A stretch of 64,000 nt of DNA, taken from assembly GCF_900129455.1 (NCBI RefSeq), contig NZ_FQVU01000003.1, positions 620,001-684,000 of the forward strand, read 5' to 3'. Position numbers and translations under genes: made by a program. Below, one piece after another: positions 27,102-36,002 of this stretch (positions are counted from its first letter, which is position 1; every line of letters begins with the position of its first letter). Below the pieces are notes generated by a model. The model did no database searches and was not told the origin of the DNA. It saw nothing but the letters and a program-made list of their open reading frames with translations. The DNA comes from Jatrophihabitans endophyticus. GTDB lineage: Bacteria > Actinomycetota > Actinomycetes > Mycobacteriales > Jatrophihabitantaceae.

Positions 27102-28037
27102 ATGCCGGACGGAGCGGGTGACCGCGCGCGTGCAGGAGACGCACGCGCAGGAGACGCGCGCCCCGCCGACCCGTCCGACGTGCTGGGCATGATCGCCGCG
27201 GGCGCGGCACGGCGGATGAACGGCGAGAACTTTCCCGTCGCGCTGCGGGCGCTGCCCCGCGCCGTCCGTGACGACCTCGCCGCGACCTACGTGTTCGCGC
27301 GCTTCGTCGACGAGATCGGCGACTCCGCGCCGGGGGGTCCGGACGCCCGGCTCGCGCTGCTCGATCTCGTCACGGCCGACCTGGACGCGCTGCCCGAGCG
27401 GGCGACGCTGCCGCCGGTGGCCGGCCTCGCCCGCATGGTGACCGAGCACGACGTGCCGCTCGATCCGTTCCGGGAGCTCGTCGAGGCCAACCGTCTCGAC
27501 CAGCGCCGCTCGTCCTACGCCGACCTCGCCGAGCTGCTCGGCTACTGCCGCCTCGCCGCGGCGCCCGTCGGTCGCATCGTGCTGTACCGCGCCGGGGCGG
27601 CCGACGATCGCTCGATCGCTCGCTCGGACGACGTCTGCGCGGCGCTGCAGATCCTCGAGCACTGTCAGGACGTCGGCGAGGACGCCCGGGCCGGTCGCGT
27701 CTACCTGCCGCAGGACTCGCTCGCCGCCGAACGGGTGGCACCGGAACGACTCCGCGGCGGCATCACGCCCCCGGGCCTGCGTCGGGTGGTGGCCGAGCAG
27801 GTGGCGCGCTCGCGGGAGCTGCTGCGTTCCGGGCCGCCGCTGGTGCGCGGGCTGCACGGCTGGGCCCGCCTCGCCGTGGCCGGGTACGTCGCCGGCGGCC
27901 TGGCCACCGCCGACGCGCTCGACGCGGCCGACCACGACGTGCTCGCGGTCGCGGTGCGCCCCTCGACGGCGCGGACGCTGCGGCACGCCCTGCGGCTGCT
28001 CGCGGGCCGCCCCGGGCGTGACGGACGGTCGGCATGA
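27102..28037 (+). CDS. hpnC: squalene synthase HpnC
   Basis: First step partner of the HpnCDE squalene pathway: converts presqualene diphosphate (made by HpnD) to hydroxysqualene. The 311-aa trans-isoprenyl synthase has FARFVDEIGD (65-74) and the second acidic motif LQILEHCQDVGEDARAGRVYLP. ATG 27102 has GAGGACGAGG just upstream. ATG 27045 is also in frame but lacks a Shine-Dalgarno and adds only low-complexity sequence. Start of the hopanoid operon; the stop overlaps hpnD (ATGA). Confidence 0.92.
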   Translation: MPDGAGDRARAGDARAGDARPADPSDVLGMIAAGAARRMNGENFPVALRALPRAVRDDLAATYVFARFVDEIGDSAPGGPDARLALLDLVTADLDALPERATLPPVAGLARMVTEHDVPLDPFRELVEANRLDQRRSSYADLAELLGYCRLAAAPVGRIVLYRAGAADDRSIARSDDVCAALQILEHCQDVGEDARAGRVYLPQDSLAAERVAPERLRGGITPPGLRRVVAEQVARSRELLRSGPPLVRGLHGWARLAVAGYVAGGLATADALDAADHDVLAVAVRPSTARTLRHALRLLAGRPGRDGRSA

Positions 28038-28930
28038 CGGCCGCGAGCCCCGACGCGGTGCGCGCCGCCTACGCCGAGTGCGAGCGCATCACCCGCGAGC
28101 AGGCCCGCAACTTCGCGTGGGGCATCCGGCTGCTGCCCGCGCCCAAACGCACCGCGCTGTCGGCGGTCTACGCGTTCGCCCGCCGGGTCGACGACATCGG
28201 CGACGGCACGCTGCCCGTCGAGCGCAAGCGGGCGCTGCTGGCCGAGGCCCGCGCCGCCGCGACCGCTCCGGAGCGTCACCCCGACGACCCGGTGCTCGTC
28301 GCGCTGGCCGACGCCGCGGCCCGGCTGTCGATCCCGCTCGCCGCGTTCGGCGAGCTCGTCGACGGCTGCGAGCTGGACGTCACCGGGCACACCTACACCG
28401 ACCTCGACGACCTCGTGCGGTACTGCCGCTGCGTGGCCGGGTCGATCGGCCGGCTCTCGCTCGGCGTGTTCGACCCGCGGCTGTCCGGCGCCGACGCCGC
28501 CCGGGCGGCCGAGCTCGCCGACGCGCTCGGCGTCGCGCTGCAGCTCACGAACATCCTGCGCGACGTCCGCGAGGACCTCACCACCGGCCGCGTGTATTTG
28601 CCGGCCAAGGACCTCGAGCTGTTCGGGGTACGGCTCGCGCTCACCGCCGACGGTGCGCTCGACCCGTGCGACGGCGGGCTGGCCGAACTGGTCCGCTTCG
28701 AGGCCGCGCGGGCGTGGGGGTGGTACGACCGCGGGCTCGAACTGCTCGACGTCCTCGACCGCCGCAGCGCCGCCTGCTGCGCGGCGATGGCCGGGATCTA
28801 CCGCGAGCTGCTCGAGCGCATCGCCGCCGACCCGCGCCGTGTCTTCACCGCCCGGCTCTCACTGCCCACGCCGGTCAAGGTGCGGGTCGCGGCCCGATCC
28901 CTCGCGGGGGTGGGCCGTGACCGGCACTGA
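28034..28930 (+). CDS. hpnD: presqualene diphosphate synthase HpnD
   Basis: Condenses two farnesyl diphosphates to presqualene diphosphate. The 298-aa protein has both aspartate-rich motifs, RRVDDIGDG (51-58) and NILRDVREDLTTGRVYLP. The N-terminal REQARNFAWGIRLLP is typical of HpnD/CrtB. ATG 28034 overlaps hpnC by 4 nt, and its own 3' end overlaps hpnE by 14 nt. Confidence 0.95.
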   Translation: MTAASPDAVRAAYAECERITREQARNFAWGIRLLPAPKRTALSAVYAFARRVDDIGDGTLPVERKRALLAEARAAATAPERHPDDPVLVALADAAARLSIPLAAFGELVDGCELDVTGHTYTDLDDLVRYCRCVAGSIGRLSLGVFDPRLSGADAARAAELADALGVALQLTNILRDVREDLTTGRVYLPAKDLELFGVRLALTADGALDPCDGGLAELVRFEAARAWGWYDRGLELLDVLDRRSAACCAAMAGIYRELLERIAADPRRVFTARLSLPTPVKVRVAARSLAGVGRDRH

Positions 28931-30326
28931 CACCGAGACCGACACCGAGACCGACACCGACGGCAGGGTCGTCGTCGTCGGGGGCGGGCTGGCGGGCATC
29001 GCCGCGGCGCTGCACTGCGCCGACGCCGGCCGGCCGGTGACGCTGTACGAGAGCCGGCCGCGACTCGGCGGTATGGCGTTCTCCTTCACCCGCGACGGGC
29101 TCTCGGTCGACAACGGCCAGCACGTGTTCCTGCGCTGCTGCGACGCCTACCGCGGGCTGCTCGACCGGCTCGGTGTCACCGAGCGCACCACGCTGCAGCG
29201 CCGCCTCGACATCGCGGTGCTGCGCCCCGACGGCCGATCGGCCCGGCTGCGACGCACCGCCGGCGTGCCCGCGCCCGCGCACCTGACGCCCGCGCTGCTG
29301 CGCTACGGCCTGCTCTCGCCGGTCGACCGGGCCCGGGCCGCGCGGGCCGCGGTGGCGCTGCGGCTGCTCGACGCGGCCGACCCGCGCCTGGACGCCCGCA
29401 CCCTCGGCGACTTCCTGCGACACCACGGCCAGAACCGCGCGACCGTCGACGCGCTCTGGGGGGTGCTGGCCACCGCCACGCTGAACCTGCCACCGGACGA
29501 CGCGTCGCTCGCGCTGGCGGCGAAGGTGTTCCGCACCGGCGTGCTCGACCGTGCGGCCGCCGGGGACGTCGGCCACGCCGTCGCGCCGCTGGGTGACCTG
29601 CACTCCATTGCCGCCCGCCGCGCGCTGACCGCCGCCGGGGTCGACGTCCGGCTCGCGCACCACGTCACCGCCGTGCGCGCCGGCGCCGGCCCGCTCGCCG
29701 TCACCGTCCGCGTCCGCGGCACCGAGACGACCGTGCACCCCGCGTCGGTGGTGCTGGCCGTCCCACCCCGGGTCGCCTGTCGCACCGCACCCGAGCTCGC
29801 CGCCGTGCCGGCCGGACGGTGCGCGCGGCTGGGCACCAGCCCGATCGTCAACGTGCACGTGCACTACGACCGGCGGGTCACCGACCTGCCGTTCGCCGCC
29901 GCGGTCGACTCGCCCGTGCAGTGGTTCTTCGATCGCACCGAGAGCTCCGGGCTCGCCGCGCGCCGACCGGGCGCGCAGTACCTCGCCGTCACGGTCTCTG
30001 CGGCGGACGACATCATCGACACCACGAGCCCGGTGCTGCAGCAGCGCTTCGTCGCCGAGCTCGCGCGGCTGTTGCCCGGTGCCGAACAGGCCGACGTCCT
30101 CGATGTGTTCGTCACGCGGGAACGGCACGCGACGTTCCGGCAGTCGCGCGGCAGCGGCGCCCTCCGGCCGACCGCCGATTCCGGGTTGCCCGGGGTGTGG
30201 CTCGCAGGGGCATGGACCGACACCGGCTGGCCCGACACGATGGAGGGTGCGGTGCGCAGCGGAATAACCGCCGCGCGGGCGGTGTCAGAGCCCACGGCCG
30301 CCGAGACGATGGGGAATCTCGCATGA
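28917..30326 (+). CDS. hpnE: hydroxysqualene dehydroxylase HpnE
   Basis: FAD-dependent oxidoreductase that reduces hydroxysqualene to squalene. The 469-aa protein has RVVVVGGGLAGIAAALHC (from residue 17), VTLYESRPRLGGMAFSF, NGQHVFLRCC, and C-terminal GVWLAGAWTDTGWPDTMEGAVRSG. The first 16 residues are a Thr/Asp/Glu repeat encoded by a 12-bp tandem repeat. GTG 28917 lies inside hpnD, and the stop overlaps the next gene by 4 nt. Confidence 0.94.
   Translation: MTGTDTETDTETDTDGRVVVVGGGLAGIAAALHCADAGRPVTLYESRPRLGGMAFSFTRDGLSVDNGQHVFLRCCDAYRGLLDRLGVTERTTLQRRLDIAVLRPDGRSARLRRTAGVPAPAHLTPALLRYGLLSPVDRARAARAAVALRLLDAADPRLDARTLGDFLRHHGQNRATVDALWGVLATATLNLPPDDASLALAAKVFRTGVLDRAAAGDVGHAVAPLGDLHSIAARRALTAAGVDVRLAHHVTAVRAGAGPLAVTVRVRGTETTVHPASVVLAVPPRVACRTAPELAAVPAGRCARLGTSPIVNVHVHYDRRVTDLPFAAAVDSPVQWFFDRTESSGLAARRPGAQYLAVTVSAADDIIDTTSPVLQQRFVAELARLLPGAEQADVLDVFVTRERHATFRQSRGSGALRPTADSGLPGVWLAGAWTDTGWPDTMEGAVRSGITAARAVSEPTAAETMGNLA
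28929..28960 (+). repeat. 12-bp tandem repeat in hpnE 5' end
   Basis: Two full copies and one partial copy of GACACCGAGACC, at the hpnD/hpnE junction, encoding the TDTETDTETDTD leader of HpnE. Confidence 0.8.
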
Positions 30327-31393
30327 TCACCCGACTCGACCCGACCCGCCGCGACGAGACGGCGCGTCCCGCGACACCTGTGGCGATCGACCGCGCCCGC
30401 GAGCTGGTGGAGCCCGCGCTGCACGCGGCCGTCGACCTGTTGACCGACTCGCGCATGCGGCTGATCGCCGGCTACCAGCTCGGGCTGTGGGACGCCGCCG
30501 GCGAGCGCGCGCCCGGCGGCCGCGGCAAGGCGGTGCGTCCCGCCCTCGTGCTGCTGGCCGCCCGCGCCGTCGGCGGGCGCGCCGAGGCGGGCGTCCCCGG
30601 CGCGGTGGCGGTCGAGCTGGTGCACAACTTCTCGCTGCTGCACGACGACATCATGGATCGCGACGTCGAGCGCCGGCACCGGCCGACCGGCTGGGTCGTC
30701 TACGGCGAGGGGCAGGCGATCCTGGCCGGCAACGCCATGCTCGCCGCCGCGCTCGAGACCCTGCTGCGCGACGACCCGCACCACGACCGGACCGTCCCCG
30801 CCCTGCTCGCCTGCGTGCAGCGGCTCATCAGCGGCCAGTCCGCCGACCTCGCCCTCGAACGCGACGACACCGCGGCGATCGAGGACGTGCTGGCCATGGA
30901 GGACGGCAAGACCGCGGCCCTCATCGCGAACTCGCTCGAACTCGGCGCGCTCGCCGCCGGCGCCGACACCGCCGTCGTGGCGCGGCTCGCCGAGGCCGGC
31001 CGGCTCGCCGGGCTGGCCTTCCAGCTCGTCGACGACGTCCTCGGGGTCGTCGGCGACGCGTCGGTCACCGGCAAGTCGTCCTCGTCGGACATCCGCGCCG
31101 GCAAGCGCAGCGTTCCGGTCGTGGCGGCGCTGCGGTCGGGGACGCCCGAGGGCGACGAGCTCGCCGACCTGCTCCGCGCCGCGCCGCCCGAGACCGACGT
31201 CGAGGTCGAGCGGGCGGTGCGCCTCGTCGTCACCGCCGGCGGCCTGGACTGGGCGCGGCGCGAGGCCGAACGGCTGCTCGCTGCCGCGCACCAGGAGCTC
31301 GCGGCCGCCGGCCTGGGTGCCGACACCGCGACCCACGACGCAGCCCAGGATCTCGCCGAGGTCCTGGACTTCCTGGTCCGACGCGATTGGTGA
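30323..31393 (+). CDS. polyprenyl (farnesyl-type) diphosphate synthase of the hopanoid operon
   Basis: 356-aa trans-prenyltransferase that should supply C15 farnesyl diphosphate for HpnD. First aspartate-rich motif HDDIMD (D108-D112) with RHRPTGW, second motif FQLVDDVLGVVGD (237-245), plus GKAVRPALVLLA and GQSADLALE. Product length is inferred from context; bulky-residue rules before DDxxD were not resolved. ATG 30323 overlaps hpnE by 4 nt. A counterpart occupies the same position in Streptomyces hopanoid clusters. Confidence 0.9.
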   Translation: MITRLDPTRRDETARPATPVAIDRARELVEPALHAAVDLLTDSRMRLIAGYQLGLWDAAGERAPGGRGKAVRPALVLLAARAVGGRAEAGVPGAVAVELVHNFSLLHDDIMDRDVERRHRPTGWVVYGEGQAILAGNAMLAAALETLLRDDPHHDRTVPALLACVQRLISGQSADLALERDDTAAIEDVLAMEDGKTAALIANSLELGALAAGADTAVVARLAEAGRLAGLAFQLVDDVLGVVGDASVTGKSSSSDIRAGKRSVPVVAALRSGTPEGDELADLLRAAPPETDVEVERAVRLVVTAGGLDWARREAERLLAAAHQELAAAGLGADTATHDAAQDLAEVLDFLVRRDW

Positions 31394-31437
31394 GCCCACA
31401 CCACGACGACGAGCACGACAGAGGGGAGCACTCCGCG

Positions 31438-33375
31438 GTGACAGCGAGCGAGACGCACGGCGGTACCGACATCCGGTCCGACGCGACGGCGGCCCTGCGC
31501 GCGGCGCGCGCGCATTTGGTGTCACGCCAGGCCCCGGCCGGGTGGTGGAAGGGGGAGCTGCGCACCAACGTGACGATGGACGCCGAGGACCTCCTGCTGC
31601 GCCGCTTCCTCGGCATCCTGCGTCCCGAGGAGCTCGCGCAGTCGGCGCGCTGGATCCGCCGCGAGCAGCGTGCCGACGGCACGTGGGCCACGTTCGTCGG
31701 CGGTCCCGGTGACCTCTCCACCACGATCGAGGCCTACGCCGCCCTGCGTCTCGCCGGCGACGAGCCGGCCGCCCCCCACATGCAGCGGGCCGCCGCCTTC
31801 GTCCGTGCCGAAGGGGGCATCGAGGCCAGCCGCGTCTTCACCCGCATCTGGCTGGCCCTGTTCGGCGAGTGGTCGTGGGACGACCTGCCCGCGATGCCGC
31901 CCGAGGTCGTGCTGCTGCCGTCCTGGGCGCCGCTGAACGTCTACGACTGGGGCTGCTGGGCGCGCCAGACGGTCGTGCCGATCACCGTGGTCGCCACGCT
32001 GCGGCCGGTCCGGCCGCTGCCGTTCACGTTGGGCGAGCTGCACGGCGACCGTGCGCCGCACCCGGTGCGCGGTGGTCTCGTCGGCACCGGGTTCACGCTG
32101 CTCGACCGCGTCCTCAAGCTCTACGAGAAGGCCCCGATCCAGCCCGGCCGCGGCTTCGCGATGAAGCAGGCGGCCGAGTGGATCATCGCCCGCCAGGAGG
32201 ACGACGGCGGGTGGGGCGGCATCCAACCGCCGTGGGTGTACTCGATCCTCGCGCTCCACCTGCTCGGGTACTCCCTCGACCACCCGGTGCTCTCGGCCGC
32301 GGTCGCCGGGCTGGACACCTTCCTCGTGCACGAGGCGACCGCCGACGGCATCGAACGGCGGCTCGAGGCCTGCCAGTCGCCGGTGTGGGACACCTGCCTC
32401 GCCGCGAACGCCCTGCTCGACGCGGGGGCGACGATCGACGACCCGGAGCTCGCGCAGTCGGTCGAGTGGATCCTCGGCGAGGAGATCCAGCGTCGCGGCG
32501 ACTGGGCGGTGCGGCGGCCCGGTGTCGACCCCGGCGGCTGGGCCTTCGAGTTCGCCAACGACGGCTACCCCGACGTCGACGACACCGCCGAGGTCGTGCT
32601 GGCGCTGGACCGCGTCAAGGACGACCTCCCCGCGGTGAAGGCCGCCGTGGAACGCGGCATCGCGTGGGTCAAGGGCATGCAGTCCAGCGACGGCGGCTGG
32701 GGCGCGTTCGACGCCGACAACACCCGTCGGCTGGTCGAGAAGCTGCCATTCTGCGACTTCGGGGCGGTCATCGACCCGCCCTCGGCCGACGTCACCGCCC
32801 ACGCCGTCGAGATGCTGGCCCGCTGCGACGACCCGGCCGGTCTCGCGGCCCGCCGCGGCGTGCGGTGGCTGCTCGCCGCGCAGGAGGACGACGGCTCCTG
32901 GTTCGGGCGCTGGGGCAACAACTACGTCTACGGCACCGGCGCCGTCGTGCCCGCCCTCGTGGCGGCGGGGGTGCCGACCGCCGACCCGGCCGTGCGGCGC
33001 GCGGTCGACTGGCTGGTCGCGCACCAGAACGCCGACGGCGGCTGGGGTGAGGACCTGCGCTCCTACGTCGACGACGCGTGGCGCGGGCGCGGCGAGTCCA
33101 CTCCCTCGCAGACGGCGTGGGCGCTGCTCGCGCTGCTCGCCGCGGGCGAGTCCGGACCGGTCGTCGACGCCGGCGTCGCCTGGCTGGTCGGCGACCAGCG
33201 GCCCGACGGCGGCTGGGACGAGGAGTCCTACACCGGCACCGGCTTCCCGGGCGACTTCTACATCAGCTACGAGATGTACCGCCTCGTGTTCCCGATCAGC
33301 GCCCTGGGCCGCTACCTGGGCGAGGACACGGGGGGCGCCACCGCGACCGCGGGAGCGGAGGTGCGCGACTGGTGA
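31438..33375 (+). CDS. shc: squalene-hopene cyclase
   Basis: Membrane-associated cyclase converting squalene to hopene/hopanol. The 645-aa protein has the catalytic DXDD motif as D379-V-D-D382 (GYPDVDDTAEV), several QW repeats (RQEDDGGWGG, MQSSDGGWGAFD, QEDDGSWFGRWG, HQNADGGWGED, QRPDGGWDEE) and the C-terminal FYISYEMYRLVFPISALG. Length matches the Alicyclobacillus enzyme (631 aa, DVDD at 374-377). GTG 31438 has a good GAGGGGAG site. A GTG at 31390 overlapping the previous stop is an alternative that adds 16 residues. Confidence 0.96.
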   Translation: MTASETHGGTDIRSDATAALRAARAHLVSRQAPAGWWKGELRTNVTMDAEDLLLRRFLGILRPEELAQSARWIRREQRADGTWATFVGGPGDLSTTIEAYAALRLAGDEPAAPHMQRAAAFVRAEGGIEASRVFTRIWLALFGEWSWDDLPAMPPEVVLLPSWAPLNVYDWGCWARQTVVPITVVATLRPVRPLPFTLGELHGDRAPHPVRGGLVGTGFTLLDRVLKLYEKAPIQPGRGFAMKQAAEWIIARQEDDGGWGGIQPPWVYSILALHLLGYSLDHPVLSAAVAGLDTFLVHEATADGIERRLEACQSPVWDTCLAANALLDAGATIDDPELAQSVEWILGEEIQRRGDWAVRRPGVDPGGWAFEFANDGYPDVDDTAEVVLALDRVKDDLPAVKAAVERGIAWVKGMQSSDGGWGAFDADNTRRLVEKLPFCDFGAVIDPPSADVTAHAVEMLARCDDPAGLAARRGVRWLLAAQEDDGSWFGRWGNNYVYGTGAVVPALVAAGVPTADPAVRRAVDWLVAHQNADGGWGEDLRSYVDDAWRGRGESTPSQTAWALLALLAAGESGPVVDAGVAWLVGDQRPDGGWDEESYTGTGFPGDFYISYEMYRLVFPISALGRYLGEDTGGATATAGAEVRDW

Positions 33376-34919
33376 CCCCGGCCGAGCCCACCGTCGATGC
33401 GGCCCGCGGGCCGCTCCTGGTCGTGGCCGCGCTGCGCAGCGAGTACGCCGCGCTCGCCGGCCGGGTGGCCGGCGCGCGCCTCGAGCGGTGCGGCATGGGG
33501 CCGGCACGGGTGGCGGCCTGGCTCGCCGCGCGCCCCGACGCCCCACCCCCCGGGGCCGTCGCCGTCGCGGGTGTCGCCGGCGGGCTCGACCCGTCCCTGC
33601 GCCCCGGGGACGTCGTGGTGGCGAGCGAGGTCCGCGGCACCGCGGGGCGCGTCGCGCTCCGGGCCGCCGCGCCGCTCGTGGCGGAGCTCCGCCGCCTCGG
33701 CCTGCGCGTCCGCTACGGGCCGGTCCTCACCACCGACACGCTCGTCGGCGGACCCGACGAGCGCGAGCGGCTCGCCGCGACCGGCGCGCTCGCCGTCGAC
33801 ATGGAGTCCGCACCGCTGGCGCGCGCCTTCGCCGAGCGCGCTCCCGGCGTGCCGGTCGCGGTCGTGCGCGTCGTCGTCGACACCGCGACGGTCCCGGTGT
33901 TCCGCGCCGCGACCGTCGGCAACGGGGTGCGGGCCCTGCGCACGCTGCGCCGCCTCGGCCCGGCGCTCGACGCCTGGGCCCGGCTCGCCGGCCCGCGCAG
34001 CGTGGTGCTCGCCGAGCCGCGTTCGTTCTGCGCCGGCGTCGAGCGCGCGATCGACATCGTCGACCTCGCGCTGCAGCGCTACCAGCACCCGGTGTACGTG
34101 CGCCGCCAGATCGTGCACAACGCCCACGTCGTGCGCGACCTCGAACGCCGCGGCGCGGTCTTCGTCGACGAGCTGGGCGAGGTGCCCGACGGCACGACCG
34201 TCGTCTTCTCCGCCCACGGCGTCGCCCCGGCCGTCCGCGACGAGGCCGCCCGGCGCGACCTGTTCGTCATCGACGCCACCTGCCCGCTGGTGGCCAAGGT
34301 CCACGCCGAGGCGCGCCGCTTCGCCGCCCGTGGCGACACCGTGCTGCTGATCGGGCACGACGGCCACGACGAGACCGAGGGGACGCTCGGGGAGGTCCCC
34401 GGCCGCATCACGCTGGTGCAGTCCCCGGCCGAGGCCGAGCAGGTCGCCGTCGCCGACCCGGGCAAGGTCTCGTTCCTCATGCAGACCACGCTCGCCGTCG
34501 ACGAGGCCGCCGATACCGTCGACGTCCTGCGCCGCCGCTTCCCGGCCGTCGAGTCCTCGGCGACCGACGACATCTGCTACGCGACGACCAACCGGCAGCA
34601 GGCGGTGCGCGAGGTCGCGGTCGACGCCGACGTCGTCATCGTCGTGGGGTCGCGCAACTCGTCCAACTCGCTGCGCCTGGTCGAGGTCGCGCAGCGCGCC
34701 GGCACCGCCGCCCACCTGGTCGACGACGCCACCGAACTCGCACCCGAGTGGCTCACCGGCGCCCGTCGCGTCGGCGTCACCGCGGGCGCGTCCGCACCAC
34801 CGCACCTCGTCGACGAGGTCGTCGGAACGCTGCAGGCCCTCGGCCCGGCCGAGGTCACCGAGCGGGTGCATACCCGGGAAGACATCACGTTCACCCTCCC
34901 GAAGGGAGTTGTCGGCTAA
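33372..34919 (+). CDS. fusion protein: HpnG nucleoside phosphorylase domain + IspH (HMBPP reductase)
   Basis: One 515-aa frame. Residues about 1-205 are a PNP/UDP-phosphorylase fold (LVVAALRSEYAAL, VAGVAGGLDPSLRPGDVV, VLTTDTLVGG, AVDMESAPLARAF), as in HpnG, which removes adenine from adenosylhopane. Residues about 212-515 are a complete IspH, the [4Fe-4S] enzyme reducing HMBPP to IPP/DMAPP, with cluster cysteines C220 (RSFCAGV), C304 (DATCPLV) and C402 (DDICYATTNRQ). Cys spacing of 84 and 98 matches E. coli IspH (84, 101). No stop or obvious internal Shine-Dalgarno separates them. GTG 33372 overlaps shc by 4 nt, and the stop overlaps hpnH by 1 nt. Confidence 0.93.
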   Translation: MTPAEPTVDAARGPLLVVAALRSEYAALAGRVAGARLERCGMGPARVAAWLAARPDAPPPGAVAVAGVAGGLDPSLRPGDVVVASEVRGTAGRVALRAAAPLVAELRRLGLRVRYGPVLTTDTLVGGPDERERLAATGALAVDMESAPLARAFAERAPGVPVAVVRVVVDTATVPVFRAATVGNGVRALRTLRRLGPALDAWARLAGPRSVVLAEPRSFCAGVERAIDIVDLALQRYQHPVYVRRQIVHNAHVVRDLERRGAVFVDELGEVPDGTTVVFSAHGVAPAVRDEAARRDLFVIDATCPLVAKVHAEARRFAARGDTVLLIGHDGHDETEGTLGEVPGRITLVQSPAEAEQVAVADPGKVSFLMQTTLAVDEAADTVDVLRRRFPAVESSATDDICYATTNRQQAVREVAVDADVVIVVGSRNSSNSLRLVEVAQRAGTAAHLVDDATELAPEWLTGARRVGVTAGASAPPHLVDEVVGTLQALGPAEVTERVHTREDITFTLPKGVVG

Positions 34920-35935
34920 TGCCGGTTCCGTTGAAGCAGGCCCTGCGCATCGGTTGGTACGGGATCAACCAGCGCTACCTCAGACGCCGCGACAAGTTCC
35001 CGTTCGTCGTCGAGCTGGAACCGCTGTTCGCGTGCAACCTGGCGTGCAACGGCTGCGGCAAGATCCAGCACCCGCACGACGTCCTGCGCCAGCGCATGCC
35101 CGTCGGGAAGGCGGTCGCCGCCGTCGAGGAGTGCGGAGCGCCCGTCGTCTCGATCGCCGGCGGCGAGCCGCTCATGCACCCGCAGATCGACGAGCTGATC
35201 GACGAGCTGGTCAAGCGCAAGAAGTACGTCGTGCTGTGCACGAACGCCGAGCTCGTCCGCAAGCGGTGGGACCGCTTCGACATCAAGCCGTCGGAGTACC
35301 TGTCGTTCGCGATCCACATCGACGGCCTGCGCGAGCGGCACGACGAGTCGGTGTCGAAGGAGGGGGTCTTCGACGAGGCGATCGAGGCCATCAGGTTCCT
35401 CAAGGCCAAGGGCTTCACCGTCACGACCAACTCGACGTTCTTCAACACCGACACGCCGCAGACGATCATCGACGTGCTGAACTTCCTCAACGACGACGTC
35501 GAGGTCGACAGCATGATGATCTCGCCGGCGTACGCGTACGAGAAGGCGCCCGACCAGGACCACTTCCTCGGCGTCACCGAGACGCGCGAGCTGTTCGCGA
35601 AGGCCTTCGGCGACGGCAACCGCAAGCGCTGGCGGCTCAACCACTCGCCGCTGTTCCTGGACTTCCTCGAGGGCAAGCGCGACTTCGGCTGCACCGCGTG
35701 GGGCATCCCGTCCTATTCGCTGCTGGGGTGGCAGAAGCCCTGCTACCTGATGTCGGACGGCTACGTGAAGACCTACAAGGAGCTCGTCGAGACGACCGAC
35801 TGGGAGTCCTACGGCCGCGGCCGCGACGAGCGGTGCAACAACTGCATGGCGCACTGCGGGTACGAGCCCACGGCCGTCCTCGCCACCATGGGCTCGCTCA
35901 AGGAGGGCCTGCGCGCGTTGCGCGAACAGGGCTGA
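34919..35935 (+). CDS. hpnH: adenosyl-hopene transferase HpnH (radical SAM)
   Basis: Joins the 5'-deoxyadenosyl group of SAM to diploptene, giving adenosylhopane, the first step of C35 hopanoid side-chain building. The 338-aa protein has the radical SAM triad C39-x3-C43-x2-C46 (FACNLACNGCGK), GGEPLMHP, and a C-terminal Cys cluster (RCNNCMAHCGYEP). Start ATG 34919 shares one base with the preceding stop (TAATG). The product is the substrate of the HpnG domain just upstream. Followed by a strong terminator. Confidence 0.96.
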   Translation: MPVPLKQALRIGWYGINQRYLRRRDKFPFVVELEPLFACNLACNGCGKIQHPHDVLRQRMPVGKAVAAVEECGAPVVSIAGGEPLMHPQIDELIDELVKRKKYVVLCTNAELVRKRWDRFDIKPSEYLSFAIHIDGLRERHDESVSKEGVFDEAIEAIRFLKAKGFTVTTNSTFFNTDTPQTIIDVLNFLNDDVEVDSMMISPAYAYEKAPDQDHFLGVTETRELFAKAFGDGNRKRWRLNHSPLFLDFLEGKRDFGCTAWGIPSYSLLGWQKPCYLMSDGYVKTYKELVETTDWESYGRGRDERCNNCMAHCGYEPTAVLATMGSLKEGLRALREQG

Positions 35936-35940
35936 CCCTC

Positions 35941-35988
35941 CGCTTTTGGCGGCACAGCGCTTAATACCGCGCTGTGCCGCCAAAAGCG
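35941..35988 (+). terminator. 20-bp-stem terminator ending the hopanoid operon
   Basis: Perfect stem CGCTTTTGGCGGCACAGCGC / its complement (35941-35960 and 35969-35988), loop TTAATACC. It begins 5 nt after the hpnH stop. The outer CTTTTGGCGG arms are shared with the palindrome at 15612-15653, but the inner stem differs. Confidence 0.85.
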
Positions 35989-35989
35989 T

Positions 35990-35995
35990 TAGCGT
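35990..35995 (+). promoter_or_regulatory. -10 hexamer of LigD-like polymerase gene (leaderless)
   Basis: TAGCGT seven nt before ATG 36003, immediately after the terminator stem. Confidence 0.5.
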
Positions 35996-36002
35996 GCGGG
36001 GC

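Noticed and set aside
34001-34031. Internal GTG start that would make IspH a separate protein
   Set aside because: GTG codons exist just before the LAEPRSFC segment, but no Shine-Dalgarno or -10 signal precedes them and the frame is continuous from shc.
33312-34871. 519-codon antisense frame opposite the HpnG-IspH fusion
   Set aside because: Shadow frame; the sense strand has full catalytic motifs.
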